Shown piece by piece: positions 34,035 through 43,609 of a stretch of DNA of 52,204 bases; position 1 is the stretch's first letter, and each line of letters begins with the position of its first letter. A program made the translations under genes and the position numbers. Under the pieces are notes generated by a model, which was not told the origin of the DNA, did no database searches, and was given only the letters and a program-made list of their open reading frames with translations. Location of the stretch: the NCBI GenBank assembly GCA_934219025.1, contig CAKQDG010000006.1, positions 1-52,204 of the forward strand. Reading direction: 5' to 3'. The DNA is from an uncultured Prevotella sp. GTDB lineage: Bacteria; Bacteroidota; Bacteroidia; Bacteroidales; Bacteroidaceae.

Positions 34035-36028
34035 TGAGCGAGCATAGACTTACAGACTGGTTGCCAACAACTAAGAAAGAAGTGGAACTAAGGGGATGGA
34101 ATGAACTTGATGTTATTCTGTTCTCCGGAGATGCGTATGTAGACCACCCTTCTTTTGGAGCTGCTGTAATTGGCAGGGTGCTGGAATCCAACGGATTAAA
34201 GGTGGCTATCGTGCCGCAACCAGACTGGCATGGGGACTATCGCGACTTTAAGAAACTGGGAAAGCCAAGGCTGTTTTTCGGGATATCACCGGGCTGTATG
34301 GACTCCATGGTGAACAAATACACTGCAAACAAGCGACTGCGCTCGGAGGATGCCTACAGCCCCGACGGCAGACACGACTGTCGACCGGAATATCCCACTA
34401 TCGTATATAGCAAGATCTTGCGTGAGCTTTATCCCGACACACCTATCGTGCTCGGCGGTATTGAGGCTTCGCTAAGAAGGCTTACACACTATGACTACTG
34501 GCAAGATAAACTGATGCCGTGCATTCTGAAGGACTCTGGCGCGGATATCATTATATACGGCATGGGCGAAAAGGCTATCGTGGAACTGAGTAGCCAACTT
34601 ATTGAAGGGAAAAGCATTAAAGACATAAAAGACATTCCTCAGACGGTTTATCTGGCACACGAAGATGAGATAAGCGGTGGAATATGCGACAACGACATCA
34701 TTATCCATTCGCATGAAGAGTGTTTGCAAAACAAGAAGTCGCAAGCGGAGAACTTCAGGGTCATTGAGGAACAGTCGAACATGATGCATGCGCACAGAAT
34801 TATACAGAAGCTCGACAACAGATTTGTTGTGGTAAATCCTCCTTATCCACCTATGCAAAGCAAGGAACTCGATGCTGTGTATGACTTGCCATACACAAGA
34901 TTGCCTCATCCCAAATACAAGAACAAACGGATTCCGGCTTTCGAGATGATAAAGTTCTCGGTGAATATCCACCGCGGATGTTTCGGTGGGTGCGCATTCT
35001 GTACCATCAGTGCACATCAGGGAAAATTCATTGTATGCCGCAGCAAGGAAAGCATAATAAAGGAGGTGAAGGAAATCACTCATATGGATGATTTCAAGGG
35101 ATATCTGAGCGACCTTGGCGGTCCGTCGGCAAATATGTATGGCATGAGCGGAAAGAACAAAAACGCATGTGAGAAATGCAAGCGTCCATCGTGTATCAAT
35201 CCGCAAGTGTGTCCGAATCTGAACACCGACCACTCTGCCCTGCTCGACATTTACCGTTCGGTGGATGCCTTGCCGGGAATAAAAAAGAGTTTCATTGGTA
35301 GCGGTGTGCGCTACGACTTGCTTTTGCACAGGAGCAAGGACGAGAAGGTTAATCTGGCGGCAAAGGAATACACACGGGAACTGATTTGCAAACATGTTAG
35401 CGGACGACTGAAAGTTGCTCCGGAACATACGTCTGACAATGTTCTGCGGCTAATGCGCAAGCCTTCTTTTGAACAGTTTGGAGAATTCAAGAGAATTTTC
35501 GACAGGATTAACAAAGAGGAAAATCTGCATCAGCAGATTATACCTTATTTTATAAGCAGCCATCCTGGATGTCATGAAGAGGATATGGCAGAACTTGCCG
35601 TGAAGACAAAGAAACTGGACTTTCATCTGGAACAGGTGCAGGATTTCACCCCCACTCCAATGACGATAAGCACAGAAACATGGTACACGGGATTTCATCC
35701 TTATACCCTCGAACCGGTGTTCTCGGCAAAGACTCCAAGGGACAAACTCGCACAGAGAATGTTTTTCTTCTGGTACAAACCTGAAGAGAGAAGGAATATT
35801 GAACGGGAACTGAAACGCATAGGTAGACCTGACCTTATTACCCAACTTTATGCTGATGCCTATAGGCAAGACTACAGCCAAAAGAAAAAGAAAGATGAGC
35901 GGCCGGCAACTAAAGATATAAGGGAAAGCAGACGAAGAGACAACCGCGAAAAGGGCAACAGCAAAAGTCAAAAGAAATCCGCAGGATGGACTGCACCAAA
36001 CAGGGGTAGGAACAGAAAGCAAAGATAA
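34034..36028 (+). CDS. YgiQ-family radical SAM protein
   Basis: The 664-residue protein has the radical SAM cluster motif in RGCFGGCAFC (C316, C320, C323; CxxxCxxC). The N-terminal part (LSGDAYVDHPSFGAAVIGR-like start, about 30-50) is the family's B12-binding-like domain, as in UPF0313/YgiQ proteins. A second cysteine group, CEKCKRPSCINPQVC (about 378-392), follows the core. The C-terminus is very basic (QKKKKDERPATKD and on), suggesting binding to nucleic acid. The substrate is unknown. It is downstream of, and overlapping, the 106-residue gene. Confidence 0.93.
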   Translation: MSEHRLTDWLPTTKKEVELRGWNELDVILFSGDAYVDHPSFGAAVIGRVLESNGLKVAIVPQPDWHGDYRDFKKLGKPRLFFGISPGCMDSMVNKYTANKRLRSEDAYSPDGRHDCRPEYPTIVYSKILRELYPDTPIVLGGIEASLRRLTHYDYWQDKLMPCILKDSGADIIIYGMGEKAIVELSSQLIEGKSIKDIKDIPQTVYLAHEDEISGGICDNDIIIHSHEECLQNKKSQAENFRVIEEQSNMMHAHRIIQKLDNRFVVVNPPYPPMQSKELDAVYDLPYTRLPHPKYKNKRIPAFEMIKFSVNIHRGCFGGCAFCTISAHQGKFIVCRSKESIIKEVKEITHMDDFKGYLSDLGGPSANMYGMSGKNKNACEKCKRPSCINPQVCPNLNTDHSALLDIYRSVDALPGIKKSFIGSGVRYDLLLHRSKDEKVNLAAKEYTRELICKHVSGRLKVAPEHTSDNVLRLMRKPSFEQFGEFKRIFDRINKEENLHQQIIPYFISSHPGCHEEDMAELAVKTKKLDFHLEQVQDFTPTPMTISTETWYTGFHPYTLEPVFSAKTPRDKLAQRMFFFWYKPEERRNIERELKRIGRPDLITQLYADAYRQDYSQKKKKDERPATKDIRESRRRDNREKGNSKSQKKSAGWTAPNRGRNRKQR

Positions 36029-36034
36029 AAGGCA

Positions 36035-36053
36035 TACCGTTAAGCAAACGGTA
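36035..36053. promoter_or_regulatory. Small hairpin in front of kdsB
   Basis: TACCGTT (36035-36041) and AACGGTA (36047-36053) pair perfectly around AAGCA. No T tract follows, so this is more likely a regulatory dyad or RNA processing site than a terminator. Confidence 0.4.
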
Positions 36054-36085
36054 AGACAACAGATTAAACTATAAATTAATATATC

Positions 36086-36844
36086 ATGAAATTTGTAGGA
36101 ATTATTCCGGCTCGATATGCTTCGCAGCGTTTCCCCGGAAAACCGCTTGCCATTCTTGGCGGCAAGACTGTTATACAAAGAGTGTATGAACAGGTAAAGA
36201 AAGTTCTTGAAAATGTTTATGTAGCCACCGATGATGACAGGATTTTCAAGACAGTAGAGAACTTCGGCGGAAAGGCTATAATGACATCGCCCAACCACAA
36301 GAGCGGCACCGACCGCATAGAAGAGGCTGTGGAAAAGCTGAACGAAGATTTTGACGTGGTTATAAACATACAGGGCGACGAACCCTTCATTCAGGAATCG
36401 CAGATACGTGAACTCTGCGCATGCTTCAACGACGAGCATACTCAGATTGCTACCCTCGGCAAGCCATTTACAAAAGACATGGGCATGACAGCACTGGAGA
36501 ATCCCAATTCTCCAAAGATTGTGGTGGACAACAACAGCTATGCCATGTATTTCAGCCGCAGCATCATTCCTTTCATACGCAACGCGAAGCGTGAGGAATG
36601 GATTAACAACTTTCCTTACTTGAAGCATATCGGCTTATACGCTTACCGCAGGGAAGTGTTGCGCGAAGTTACACAGTTGCCACAATCAAGTCTGGAAATA
36701 GCCGAAAGTCTGGAACAACTTAGATGGCTGCAAAACGGATACAAAATCAAGGTGGGACTTACAAATGTGGAAACGGTGGGCATCGACACTCCTGCCGACT
36801 TGCACAGGGCTGAGAAGTTTCTTGAAGAAAACGAAATAGAATAA
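36086..36844 (+). CDS. kdsB: 3-deoxy-manno-octulosonate cytidylyltransferase (CMP-Kdo synthetase)
   Basis: The 252-residue cytoplasmic enzyme activates Kdo for attachment to lipid A, showing an LPS-bearing envelope. GIIPARYASQRFPGKPLA (5-22) is the nucleotide-binding loop, HKSGTDRIEEA (about 72-82) and VINIQGDEPFI (about 92-102) carry substrate and Mg2+ contacts. Length is normal. The stop codon lies inside the base of a strong terminator stem. Confidence 0.97.
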   Translation: MKFVGIIPARYASQRFPGKPLAILGGKTVIQRVYEQVKKVLENVYVATDDDRIFKTVENFGGKAIMTSPNHKSGTDRIEEAVEKLNEDFDVVINIQGDEPFIQESQIRELCACFNDEHTQIATLGKPFTKDMGMTALENPNSPKIVVDNNSYAMYFSRSIIPFIRNAKREEWINNFPYLKHIGLYAYRREVLREVTQLPQSSLEIAESLEQLRWLQNGYKIKVGLTNVETVGIDTPADLHRAEKFLEENEIE

Positions 36845-36894
36845 AAGCAAAAGGCGCAAGCTGAAACATATCAGTTTGCGCCTTTTGCTTTTAT
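36841..36894. terminator. Bidirectional terminator between kdsB and fmt
   Basis: A 24-bp stem is formed by 36841-36864 and 36871-36894 with one G-U pair and loop AACATA; the core is AAAAGGCGCAA. A and T runs on both sides let it end both convergent transcripts. Confidence 0.92.
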
Positions 36895-36903
36895 CATTTA
36901 CTT

Positions 36904-37884
36904 TTATAATGCCCGGAATTTTTCCAACCCGCGCATGCCATTAACGAAATCACGCGCTTCCATACGTTTCTTGCCGCTCAACTGTATCGTAAGGAGTTCA
37001 AGCTTAAAGTCCTGCGTGTCAATAAACAGTCGGGATTTATCAACAGAGAAAGAACCAGCCATACCTGTACTCTTTATATCGGTCTTTGCAGTCTTGTATA
37101 TTTTCAAAACATATCCCTTTCCGTTTTCATCCTCCACATCAGTCCAACAACCAGGATAAGGAGAAAGTCCGCGTACGAAATCGTATATTCTCTTGGCAGG
37201 CTTATTCCAGTCTATCTTGCAAGTGTCCTTAAAAATCTTTGGTGCATGGTGCAAGGTAACATCTGTGTTTATCATCTCGTCTTGCGACAAAGAAGCTACG
37301 TGTCCGTCACCCTCAAGAATTTTGTTTATAGTTTTAACAGCAATATCTGCACCAAGTTTCATCAGTCCGTCATAAACGTCCTCCACATTATAGTCATCCT
37401 TTATTTCAAAAGGCTCCTGCATGATTATTCTGCCAGTGTCAATGTCGTGGTCAAGGAAAAATGTGGTAACTCCAGTTTGAGTTTCTCCATTTATAACGGC
37501 CCAATTTATTGGCGCCGCCCCACGATATTGGGGAAGTAATGCTGCATGCACATTAAATGTACCGAAGCGTGGCATATCCCACACCACTTCAGGCAACATT
37601 CTGAAAGCCACAACGACCTGCAAATCCGCGTTATATCCACGCAACGTTTCAACGAAATCCGGATCTTTCATTTTAACAGGCTGCAAAACAGGAATGTTGT
37701 GTTCCTGGGAATACTGTTTTACAGCTGACGGCTGCAACGTGTCCTGATGGCGTCCTACAGGCTTATCTGGCTGTGTCACAACGGCAACGACATTATATCC
37801 TCCTTCTACAAGAGTCTGCAATGTGCCTACTGCAAACTCTGGAGTCCCCATAAATATTATTCTTAAATCTTCTTTTTCTATCAT
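36904..37884 (-). CDS. fmt: Methionyl-tRNA formyltransferase
   Basis: The 326-residue enzyme formylates initiator Met-tRNA. FMGTPEFAVGTLQTL (11-25), FNVHAALLPQYRGAAPINWA (about 108-127, with the catalytic Asn and His) and DHDIDTGRI (about 149-157, with the catalytic Asp) are diagnostic. The C-terminal domain includes GLSPYPGCWTD. It follows glmS by eight bases and shares its transcript. Confidence 0.97.
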   Translation of the reverse strand: MIEKEDLRIIFMGTPEFAVGTLQTLVEGGYNVVAVVTQPDKPVGRHQDTLQPSAVKQYSQEHNIPVLQPVKMKDPDFVETLRGYNADLQVVVAFRMLPEVVWDMPRFGTFNVHAALLPQYRGAAPINWAVINGETQTGVTTFFLDHDIDTGRIIMQEPFEIKDDYNVEDVYDGLMKLGADIAVKTINKILEGDGHVASLSQDEMINTDVTLHHAPKIFKDTCKIDWNKPAKRIYDFVRGLSPYPGCWTDVEDENGKGYVLKIYKTAKTDIKSTGMAGSFSVDKSRLFIDTQDFKLELLTIQLSGKKRMEARDFVNGMRGLEKFRAL

Positions 37885-37892
37885 ACTTTCAA

Positions 37893-39743
37893 TTATTCAA
37901 CAGTAACCGACTTTGCAAGATTTCGCGGCTGGTCTACATTTAAGCCTTTAAACACTGCCACATGGTATGCCATAAGCTGCAAGGGAATAACCGACAGAAG
38001 CGGAGCTACGGCAGGAAGCGTAGAAGGAACTTCAATGGTAGCTTCTGCTATTGCCTTCACTGCTTCGTCTCCCTTGGTAACCACGGCAACAATCCTGCCG
38101 TTGCGTGCCTTGACCTCCTGAATGTTGCTCAGAATCTTCTTATACAGTTGATGATGCGTTGCAACAAATATTACAGGCATGTTCTCATCAACAAGAGCAA
38201 TCGGACCATGTTTCATCTCGGCAGCCGGATAGCCCTCGGCATGGATATAGCTTATCTCTTTCAGTTTCAACGCGCCTTCGAGGGCTACCGGATAGTTAAA
38301 GCCTCGCCCCATATACAAGGCATTGCGGGCATATGTGAATGTGCGCGATATATCTTTTATTGCTCTGTCCTGCTTTAATACTTCCTGCATTTTGTCGGGA
38401 ATACGAGACATCTCTGCAACATACTTTTCATATTCCGTCTGCGGAATACTTCCCAACTCATGGGCAAGGGCAAGAGAGAAGAGTGTAAGCACGGTGACCT
38501 GACCGGTAAATGCCTTTGTTGAGGCTACTCCTATCTCTGGACCTACATGGGTGTAAATGCCTGTATCTGATGCACGCGCTATACTTGAGCCCACTACGTT
38601 CACAATGCCAAAACACAAGGCTCCCTTTTCTTTCGCCAATTCAAAAGCTGCAAGGGTATCGGCCGTCTCGCCGCTCTGTGATATTGCTATCACGACATCA
38701 TCACGCTGGATAACAGGCTTACGATATCTGAACTCTGAGGCATATTCCACCTCTACAGGTATCTGACACCATTGCTCTATCATTTGGCGTCCTATCAGTC
38801 CGGCATGCCAGGAAGTGCCACAGGCAACGATTATAAAGCGCTTGGCACGAAGCAAGCGGTCCCTATGACGACAGATTGCACTAAGCACAATTTTCTTCTC
38901 ATCCGGAAGCAAACGTCCGCGCATACAGTCGGAAATACATCTTGGCTGATCATATATCTCTTTTAACATGAAATGATCATAGCCGCCCTTTTCCAAACTG
39001 TCAAGGTTAATGTCCACCTCCTTTATTTTCGGGTCGATATCTTCGTTGTCGAGATTGTGTATTTCAACTTTCTCGCCCAACCTGAGCAATGCCACTTCGC
39101 CATCATTCAGATAAATCATCTGGTTTGTGTATTCCACTATAGGCAAGGCATCAGAAGCAAGAAAGAATTCTTTATACCCTTCTCCGATTCCAATGACAAG
39201 CGGACTCGACTTACGGGCTGCAACTATTTTGTTCGGACAATCTTTGTCTATTACTGCTATTGCATAAGCACCAGTAACACGCCGTAAGGCTGACACCACT
39301 GCACCTTCAAGGTCTTTATGGTATTCGTCTTGCATAAACTGTATCAGCTGTACAAGGACTTCAGTGTCTGTGGAACTTTTAAATGTATACCCCTTCTTCT
39401 CGAGCAAAGACTTCAAACTGGCATAATTCTCGATAATGCCGTTATGAACAAGGGCAAGTCTGCCGTTCTGCGACACATGAGGATGAGCATTTACGCGCGA
39501 CGGTTCTCCGTGGGTTGCCCAACGGGTATGGGCGATACCTATATTGCCAGAAGTATCTTTAGCAGCAGCAAGGGCCTCAAGATTACTAACCTTTCCTTTC
39601 TCCTTATAAACATTCATATCATGATTTCCGGTGAGAAGTGCTACTCCTGCCGAATCATAACCTCTATATTCCAAACGGTGCAATCCTTTTATCAATATAG
39701 GATATGCATCACGATATCCTATGTAACCTACTATACCACACAT
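37893..39743 (-). CDS. glmS: Glucosamine-6-phosphate synthase (isomerizing glutamine amidotransferase)
   Basis: The 616-residue enzyme makes glucosamine-6-phosphate from fructose-6-phosphate and glutamine, the entry to UDP-GlcNAc, peptidoglycan and LPS. It starts MCGIVGYIGYRDA, with Cys2 the glutaminase nucleophile. Two SIS domains follow (ACGTSWHAGLIGRQ and ISQSGETADTL around 315-370; MGRGFNYPVALEGALKLKE around 490), and it ends with the canonical DQPRNLAKSVTVE. The leader is about 40 bases, too short for a glmS ribozyme. Confidence 0.98.
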   Translation of the reverse strand: MCGIVGYIGYRDAYPILIKGLHRLEYRGYDSAGVALLTGNHDMNVYKEKGKVSNLEALAAAKDTSGNIGIAHTRWATHGEPSRVNAHPHVSQNGRLALVHNGIIENYASLKSLLEKKGYTFKSSTDTEVLVQLIQFMQDEYHKDLEGAVVSALRRVTGAYAIAVIDKDCPNKIVAARKSSPLVIGIGEGYKEFFLASDALPIVEYTNQMIYLNDGEVALLRLGEKVEIHNLDNEDIDPKIKEVDINLDSLEKGGYDHFMLKEIYDQPRCISDCMRGRLLPDEKKIVLSAICRHRDRLLRAKRFIIVACGTSWHAGLIGRQMIEQWCQIPVEVEYASEFRYRKPVIQRDDVVIAISQSGETADTLAAFELAKEKGALCFGIVNVVGSSIARASDTGIYTHVGPEIGVASTKAFTGQVTVLTLFSLALAHELGSIPQTEYEKYVAEMSRIPDKMQEVLKQDRAIKDISRTFTYARNALYMGRGFNYPVALEGALKLKEISYIHAEGYPAAEMKHGPIALVDENMPVIFVATHHQLYKKILSNIQEVKARNGRIVAVVTKGDEAVKAIAEATIEVPSTLPAVAPLLSVIPLQLMAYHVAVFKGLNVDQPRNLAKSVTVE

Positions 39744-39791
39744 ACATTATATATTTTTCTTGAAAAAAGCTATCATGTCATTTTTATGATG

Positions 39792-39822
39792 CAAAGATAG
39801 TGCAAACCGAGCGGAATACAAA
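39792..39822 (-). promoter_or_regulatory. Predicted glmS promoter
   Basis: On minus, the -7 TATCTTTG (CAAAGATA at 39792-39799) and -33 TTTG (CAAA at 39819-39822) are 19 bases apart. Confidence 0.78.
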
Positions 39823-39848
39823 ATGAAAGGCTAAAAGACTTTCATTTT
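39820..39848. promoter_or_regulatory. Inverted repeat overlapping the glmS -33 box
   Basis: AAAATGAAAG (39820-39829) pairs perfectly with CTTTCATTTT (39839-39848). It begins inside the -33 element, a position suited to an operator; it could instead end transcription coming from gtrA. Confidence 0.4.
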
Positions 39849-40195
39849 TATTCCCGAGGTGAAGCCTATCTTATTCCCGCGATATTTTATGAGCATTTCA
39901 TGAAAGAAGCATCTAAACAACTACGTGTCAGCATCTTATGACGAAATAAGAAGTTTAGAACACTTTTTTATTTGATTTTGTAAAGAAAACATACCTTACA
40001 AAAGCAAAACAATGCTTCTTTTGGAGAGAAGCAACGCTTTTTCGGGAGAGAAGCAATGCTTTGCTCCCCGAAAAGCTATGCTCGGTCCAAATCTAAGGTA
40101 TTTAGTGGGTTCAGAGAAAAGTGTTCAAAAAGTCGGATTTCCACCATAAACCTGTTTTTTTATTGCCAAAGCAAAACCTATATTATGCAAAAAAA
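39849..40195. other. Intergenic region between glmS and gtrA with a hairpin repeat
   Basis: No credible gene is visible. The main content is the third copy of the GCAAAGCATTGC-type repeat at 40001-40060; the rest is AT-rich with no clear structure. Confidence 0.5.
40001..40060. repeat. GCAAAGCATTGC-type hairpin repeat, copy C
   Basis: AAAGCAAAACAATGCTTC, GAGAAGCAACGCTTTTTC and GAGAAGCAATGCTTTGCTC follow one another, separated by short spacers. The motifs match those near 1.78 kb and 24.67 kb. Confidence 0.6.
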
Positions 40196-40570
40196 TCACT
40201 TACCCTTGAATACAAAACGTACGAAAAGAAAATTCACAGGTATCGATATACAATATACCGGTATTGGAGCACATGCTTTATGGACGCCCAAATGCAAGAA
40301 GACATTAAGCAATATTACTTGCAAAAGATAATTGAACAGATGTGCACAACAAAATCCTAATCCATTTTTTGCCGATGTCTTTTTCTTGAACGTGAAACGG
40401 GCAGACATAAAATAGTTAAAGATAAAACTTAAAAAATATCCAATACTAAACGCAACACTCGTATTGATAAAACCCACAAGCATGAAATATATGCCATAAT
40501 GAATAGCTGTAGCAAGACCACCTGTAATGACAAATCTAAATATCTCGTTTCTTGTTTTATTGTTAATCAT
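40196..40570 (-). CDS. GtrA-family membrane protein
   Basis: The 124-residue protein has four hydrophobic helices (about 12-32, 38-58, 74-94, 98-118) and the family pattern FVITGGLATAIHYGIYF and FIFNYFMSARFTFKKK. GtrA/DPMS-like proteins help flip or carry polyprenyl-linked sugars for cell-surface glycans. It follows the wzc/HAD genes on the same strand but lies beyond a terminator, so its expression may depend on read-through. No promoter is evident in the 20 bases in between. Confidence 0.85.
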   Translation of the reverse strand: MINNKTRNEIFRFVITGGLATAIHYGIYFMLVGFINTSVAFSIGYFLSFIFNYFMSARFTFKKKTSAKNGLGFCCAHLFNYLLQVILLNVFLHLGVHKACAPIPVYCISIPVNFLFVRFVFKGK

Positions 40571-40590
40571 ATCCTGTATTATAATTACCT

Positions 40591-40635
40591 AAAAAAAAAG
40601 CGTTTTGCCTCCATATCAAGGATGAGACAAAACGC
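40591..40635 (-). terminator. Terminator after the rfbA-wzc-HAD run
   Basis: On minus, GCGTTTTG and CAAAACGC (40628-40635 and 40600-40607) form the base of a stem, with partial pairing inside, followed by nine T (40591-40599). Confidence 0.8.
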
Positions 40636-40654
40636 CATTATATTTAAATATTTT

Positions 40655-41086
40655 TTATATCGACCACCAATGTTTTTTCTTTGGAGGCTCTTGATGCACA
40701 CTGTTCAAAATGCTTTCCCTCAAAAGCTGGCGGTAACTCTTTCCGGTTTTTACCATCTGATATATCATTCCCCATTCTGGCAAGCCTCCAACATTTCTGT
40801 CATCGATAAACATGTCTGCCTTTATCTTTCTGCTGAAATGCTGGTTGTTGCTCGTGCCTCGTTCTTCAGGGAAATCGCGGTTTACGGCATAAAATTCAAC
40901 ACCACGGGCTCTACACCACTCCACGGCATCTTCTAGAAGTTTTCCTTCTCTAACCGACCAAAGAATCAGCTTGTGACGGTCGGCTATCAGTGCCTTGAGC
41001 GTGTCTGTAGCAAAAGGTATCTCTTCACCTATCTCGGGATACATATGCTCAACGATTGTACCATCGAAATCTACAGCTATTGTCAT
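40655..41086 (-). CDS. HAD-like hydrolase of the polysaccharide operon
   Basis: The 143-residue protein opens MTIAVDFDGTIVEH, with the HAD nucleophile and acid aspartates D6 and D8. LILWSVREGK (about 39-48) is motif II and DMFIDDRNVGG (about 91-101) the final acidic motif. There is almost no cap domain. Small HADs of this kind occur in Bacteroidetes capsule and exopolysaccharide loci. The C-terminus is basic. It begins five bases after the wzc stop, so it is translated from the same mRNA. The substrate is unknown. Confidence 0.85.
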   Translation of the reverse strand: MTIAVDFDGTIVEHMYPEIGEEIPFATDTLKALIADRHKLILWSVREGKLLEDAVEWCRARGVEFYAVNRDFPEERGTSNNQHFSRKIKADMFIDDRNVGGLPEWGMIYQMVKTGKSYRQLLRESILNSVHQEPPKKKHWWSI

Positions 41087-41091
41087 AATGT

Positions 41092-43605
41092 CTATAATTT
41101 CAGAGAATTATCATTTTCATTACCATATTTATTGCCATAAGAGCCATAACTCGTCGAGCTTCCATATCGGGTATAATTTCCATAACGGGAATAAGAGCCG
41201 TAATTCTTGTATTTGCCATATTTACCAACTCCATAATAATAGCCATACTTCTTCTTCGACATATCAATACCGTTGATGACAATAGACATATTCGGCAATT
41301 TCTTCTCTTCGTTAAACTGATTTATCATTGCAAAGCTTGCCTTTGGAGTATAGTCGGCACGACACATATATACCGTGGCGTCGCATACTTTTCCAATCTC
41401 GAGAGTATCGGTAACAAGTCCTACTGGAGCTGTATCTACAAGCACATAATCATAATGCTTCTTCAGTTCATCAACAATAATCTTCAGCGAAGGACGAGTA
41501 ACGATTTCACCTGGGTTTGGCGGAATCGGACCAGCCATGAGCAAATCAAGATTTGGGTTAATCTCTGACGGCAATATCTCATGACGGATTTCTTCCCAAG
41601 AAGGAGCATCCTTGACAAGCAGACGTGTTATACCATTATGATGATTGTCTATCTGAAACAGCTCTGCAAGTCGAGGCTTACGAATATCAAGTCCTACAAG
41701 CACTACCTTCTTGCCAAGAAGAGCAAAACTGATTGCCAGGTTAGCTGCATTGAATGTCTTTCCCTCACCAGATGTTGAAGAGGTGAACATGATAACCTTA
41801 TCGTTCGGCTTCAACATAAACTGGAGGTTAGTACGCATCGAACGGAAGATTTCTTCCATCTGATTGTTCTGATTCTCATGTACAACAATGTCGGCACGAG
41901 TCTTCACAGCATCGTTGGCTATCGCCACATCTGCAAGTATAGGCAACTTGGTAAGACTTTCAACATCATCATGTCCCTCTATGCGATAACGCAAGAACTG
42001 AATAATGTAAAGAACAAGCGAAGGCAAAAGAATTCCGATGATGAAACCTATAAGGATTATCATGCTGCTCTTTGGACTTACCTTTCCAGCATATTGTGGC
42101 AGCTCTATTATCTTGCCCTTGTCGGCTGTTGCAGCGAGAGAAATTGAGTTTTCTTCACGCTTCTGAAGAAGCATGAGATACAAGCCAGACTTAACCTCTT
42201 GCTGACGTCCTATCTGTGTAAGAATACGCTCCTGCTCTGGCGTTCTTGACACTTCGTTATTATATTGTCCGTATTGAGTGGCAACGGCATTACGCTGAAT
42301 TTCAAGATTGCGTTTTGCCTGTTGCAAAGCCATACGGATACTTGACGTCATGTCGTTCAACTGTGAAGTAAGCTCCTCTACAACAGGGCTGTTCTCTGAA
42401 GCCGTGCGCAACAAACGATTTCGCTCCAAGGCAATTTTGTTGTAATCATTGATAAGAGATATAGATGCCTCATCACGAAGACCAACATTTGAAGGAAGTA
42501 CCTGATATTTGTTGCCTGGACGGTCGGCAAACTGTATAAGACTGTTGATAAGAGCGATTTGTGTTCCGGCATCAGACAATTTCTGTTCGTATGCAGAAAG
42601 ATTTGAAACACTTTCCTTTGCATCCACCTTGAGCTCAACAAGACGGTTGTTTTTCTTGTAACTCTCAAGCTGGCCTTCTGTGGAACTGAGTTCTGCATTT
42701 ATCTTCTCAAGACGCTCATTCACAAATTCCTCGGTACGGACAGCCACTTCATTCTTGTCTTCATTTGCCTGACGGTTATAGCACACAGCAAGCTGGCGCA
42801 AATAGTCAAGCCCTCGCTGAATGTTCTCATCGTTGATTGCCATATTCAAGGTAGACGACGTCTTGCTTGTCTGCTCCAAAGTAAGATTTGCACAATACTT
42901 AGCAGCCATAACAAGAGGTGCGACAACAGTAACTTTGAGTTCACCGCCATCCTCAAGCATATAATTTGAGTTTCGCGTAAGATAGAGCGTTCCTGCCTTT
43001 GTCTTGATCGTTGCAGGAAGAGCATTTATAGTTTTTTCAAATTCATATGGTCCATACGCTGTTGTTTCATCTGTAGAAACATAGTATTTTCCACTGATTT
43101 CATATTTTCCGTCTTCTCTTTTTATAGACAAAAACATCGGGACATTAAGTTTGTCGAGATGTACAGGGTCCATATCTACATTTATCGGTTGGGTCTTGTA
43201 CAGGATAACATCCCTTATTCTTCCCTTTTTCAGATAAGAACTATAAAGTTTCAGATCTTTCACAACCTGTGAAGCAAGAGTTCGGGTTTTAAGGATTTCC
43301 ATTTCATTGTCAATACCATACGTATTGCTAATGATTCCAAAATCTGCCATTCCACTCATAAAGTCGCTCCCCTTTCGGCTATTACTACCACCATTGTCAT
43401 CCTTTATCAAAAGTTTTGCAGTCGTCGAATAAACAGGAGTTTTGTATCTAAGGTACAAATATGAAATTCCAACACAGATTATTATAGACAATACAAACCA
43501 CTTCCAGTTTAATATAAAAATGGTATATAATTTTTGGAAATTAAATGAAGACTGTTCATTGTCTTCTTCCATGGCATAAAGATTTTTTTGCTGTACGTCA
43601 GTCAT
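41092..43605 (-). CDS. Wzc-type polysaccharide co-polymerase with tyrosine autokinase domain
   Basis: The 837-residue inner-membrane protein controls exopolysaccharide chain length and export. A Wzz domain follows the first membrane helix (about 30-52). A long periplasmic coiled-coil part ends in the second helix (about 515-537). The BY-kinase domain has Walker A TSGEGKTFNAANLA (about 602-615), Walker A' VVLVGLDIRKP and Walker B YVLVDTAPVG. The C-terminal 50 residues are packed with Tyr and Gly (YGYYYGVGKYGKYKNYGSYS and on), the autophosphorylated cluster. It lies four bases after rfbA. No outer-membrane exporter gene is adjacent. Confidence 0.93.
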   Translation of the reverse strand: MTDVQQKNLYAMEEDNEQSSFNFQKLYTIFILNWKWFVLSIIICVGISYLYLRYKTPVYSTTAKLLIKDDNGGSNSRKGSDFMSGMADFGIISNTYGIDNEMEILKTRTLASQVVKDLKLYSSYLKKGRIRDVILYKTQPINVDMDPVHLDKLNVPMFLSIKREDGKYEISGKYYVSTDETTAYGPYEFEKTINALPATIKTKAGTLYLTRNSNYMLEDGGELKVTVVAPLVMAAKYCANLTLEQTSKTSSTLNMAINDENIQRGLDYLRQLAVCYNRQANEDKNEVAVRTEEFVNERLEKINAELSSTEGQLESYKKNNRLVELKVDAKESVSNLSAYEQKLSDAGTQIALINSLIQFADRPGNKYQVLPSNVGLRDEASISLINDYNKIALERNRLLRTASENSPVVEELTSQLNDMTSSIRMALQQAKRNLEIQRNAVATQYGQYNNEVSRTPEQERILTQIGRQQEVKSGLYLMLLQKREENSISLAATADKGKIIELPQYAGKVSPKSSMIILIGFIIGILLPSLVLYIIQFLRYRIEGHDDVESLTKLPILADVAIANDAVKTRADIVVHENQNNQMEEIFRSMRTNLQFMLKPNDKVIMFTSSTSGEGKTFNAANLAISFALLGKKVVLVGLDIRKPRLAELFQIDNHHNGITRLLVKDAPSWEEIRHEILPSEINPNLDLLMAGPIPPNPGEIVTRPSLKIIVDELKKHYDYVLVDTAPVGLVTDTLEIGKVCDATVYMCRADYTPKASFAMINQFNEEKKLPNMSIVINGIDMSKKKYGYYYGVGKYGKYKNYGSYSRYGNYTRYGSSTSYGSYGNKYGNENDNSLKL

Positions 43606-43609
43606 TATT

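Noticed and set aside
39744..39791. glmS ribozyme upstream of glmS
   Set aside because: The predicted leader is about 40 bases, too short, and the ribozyme is typical of Firmicutes.
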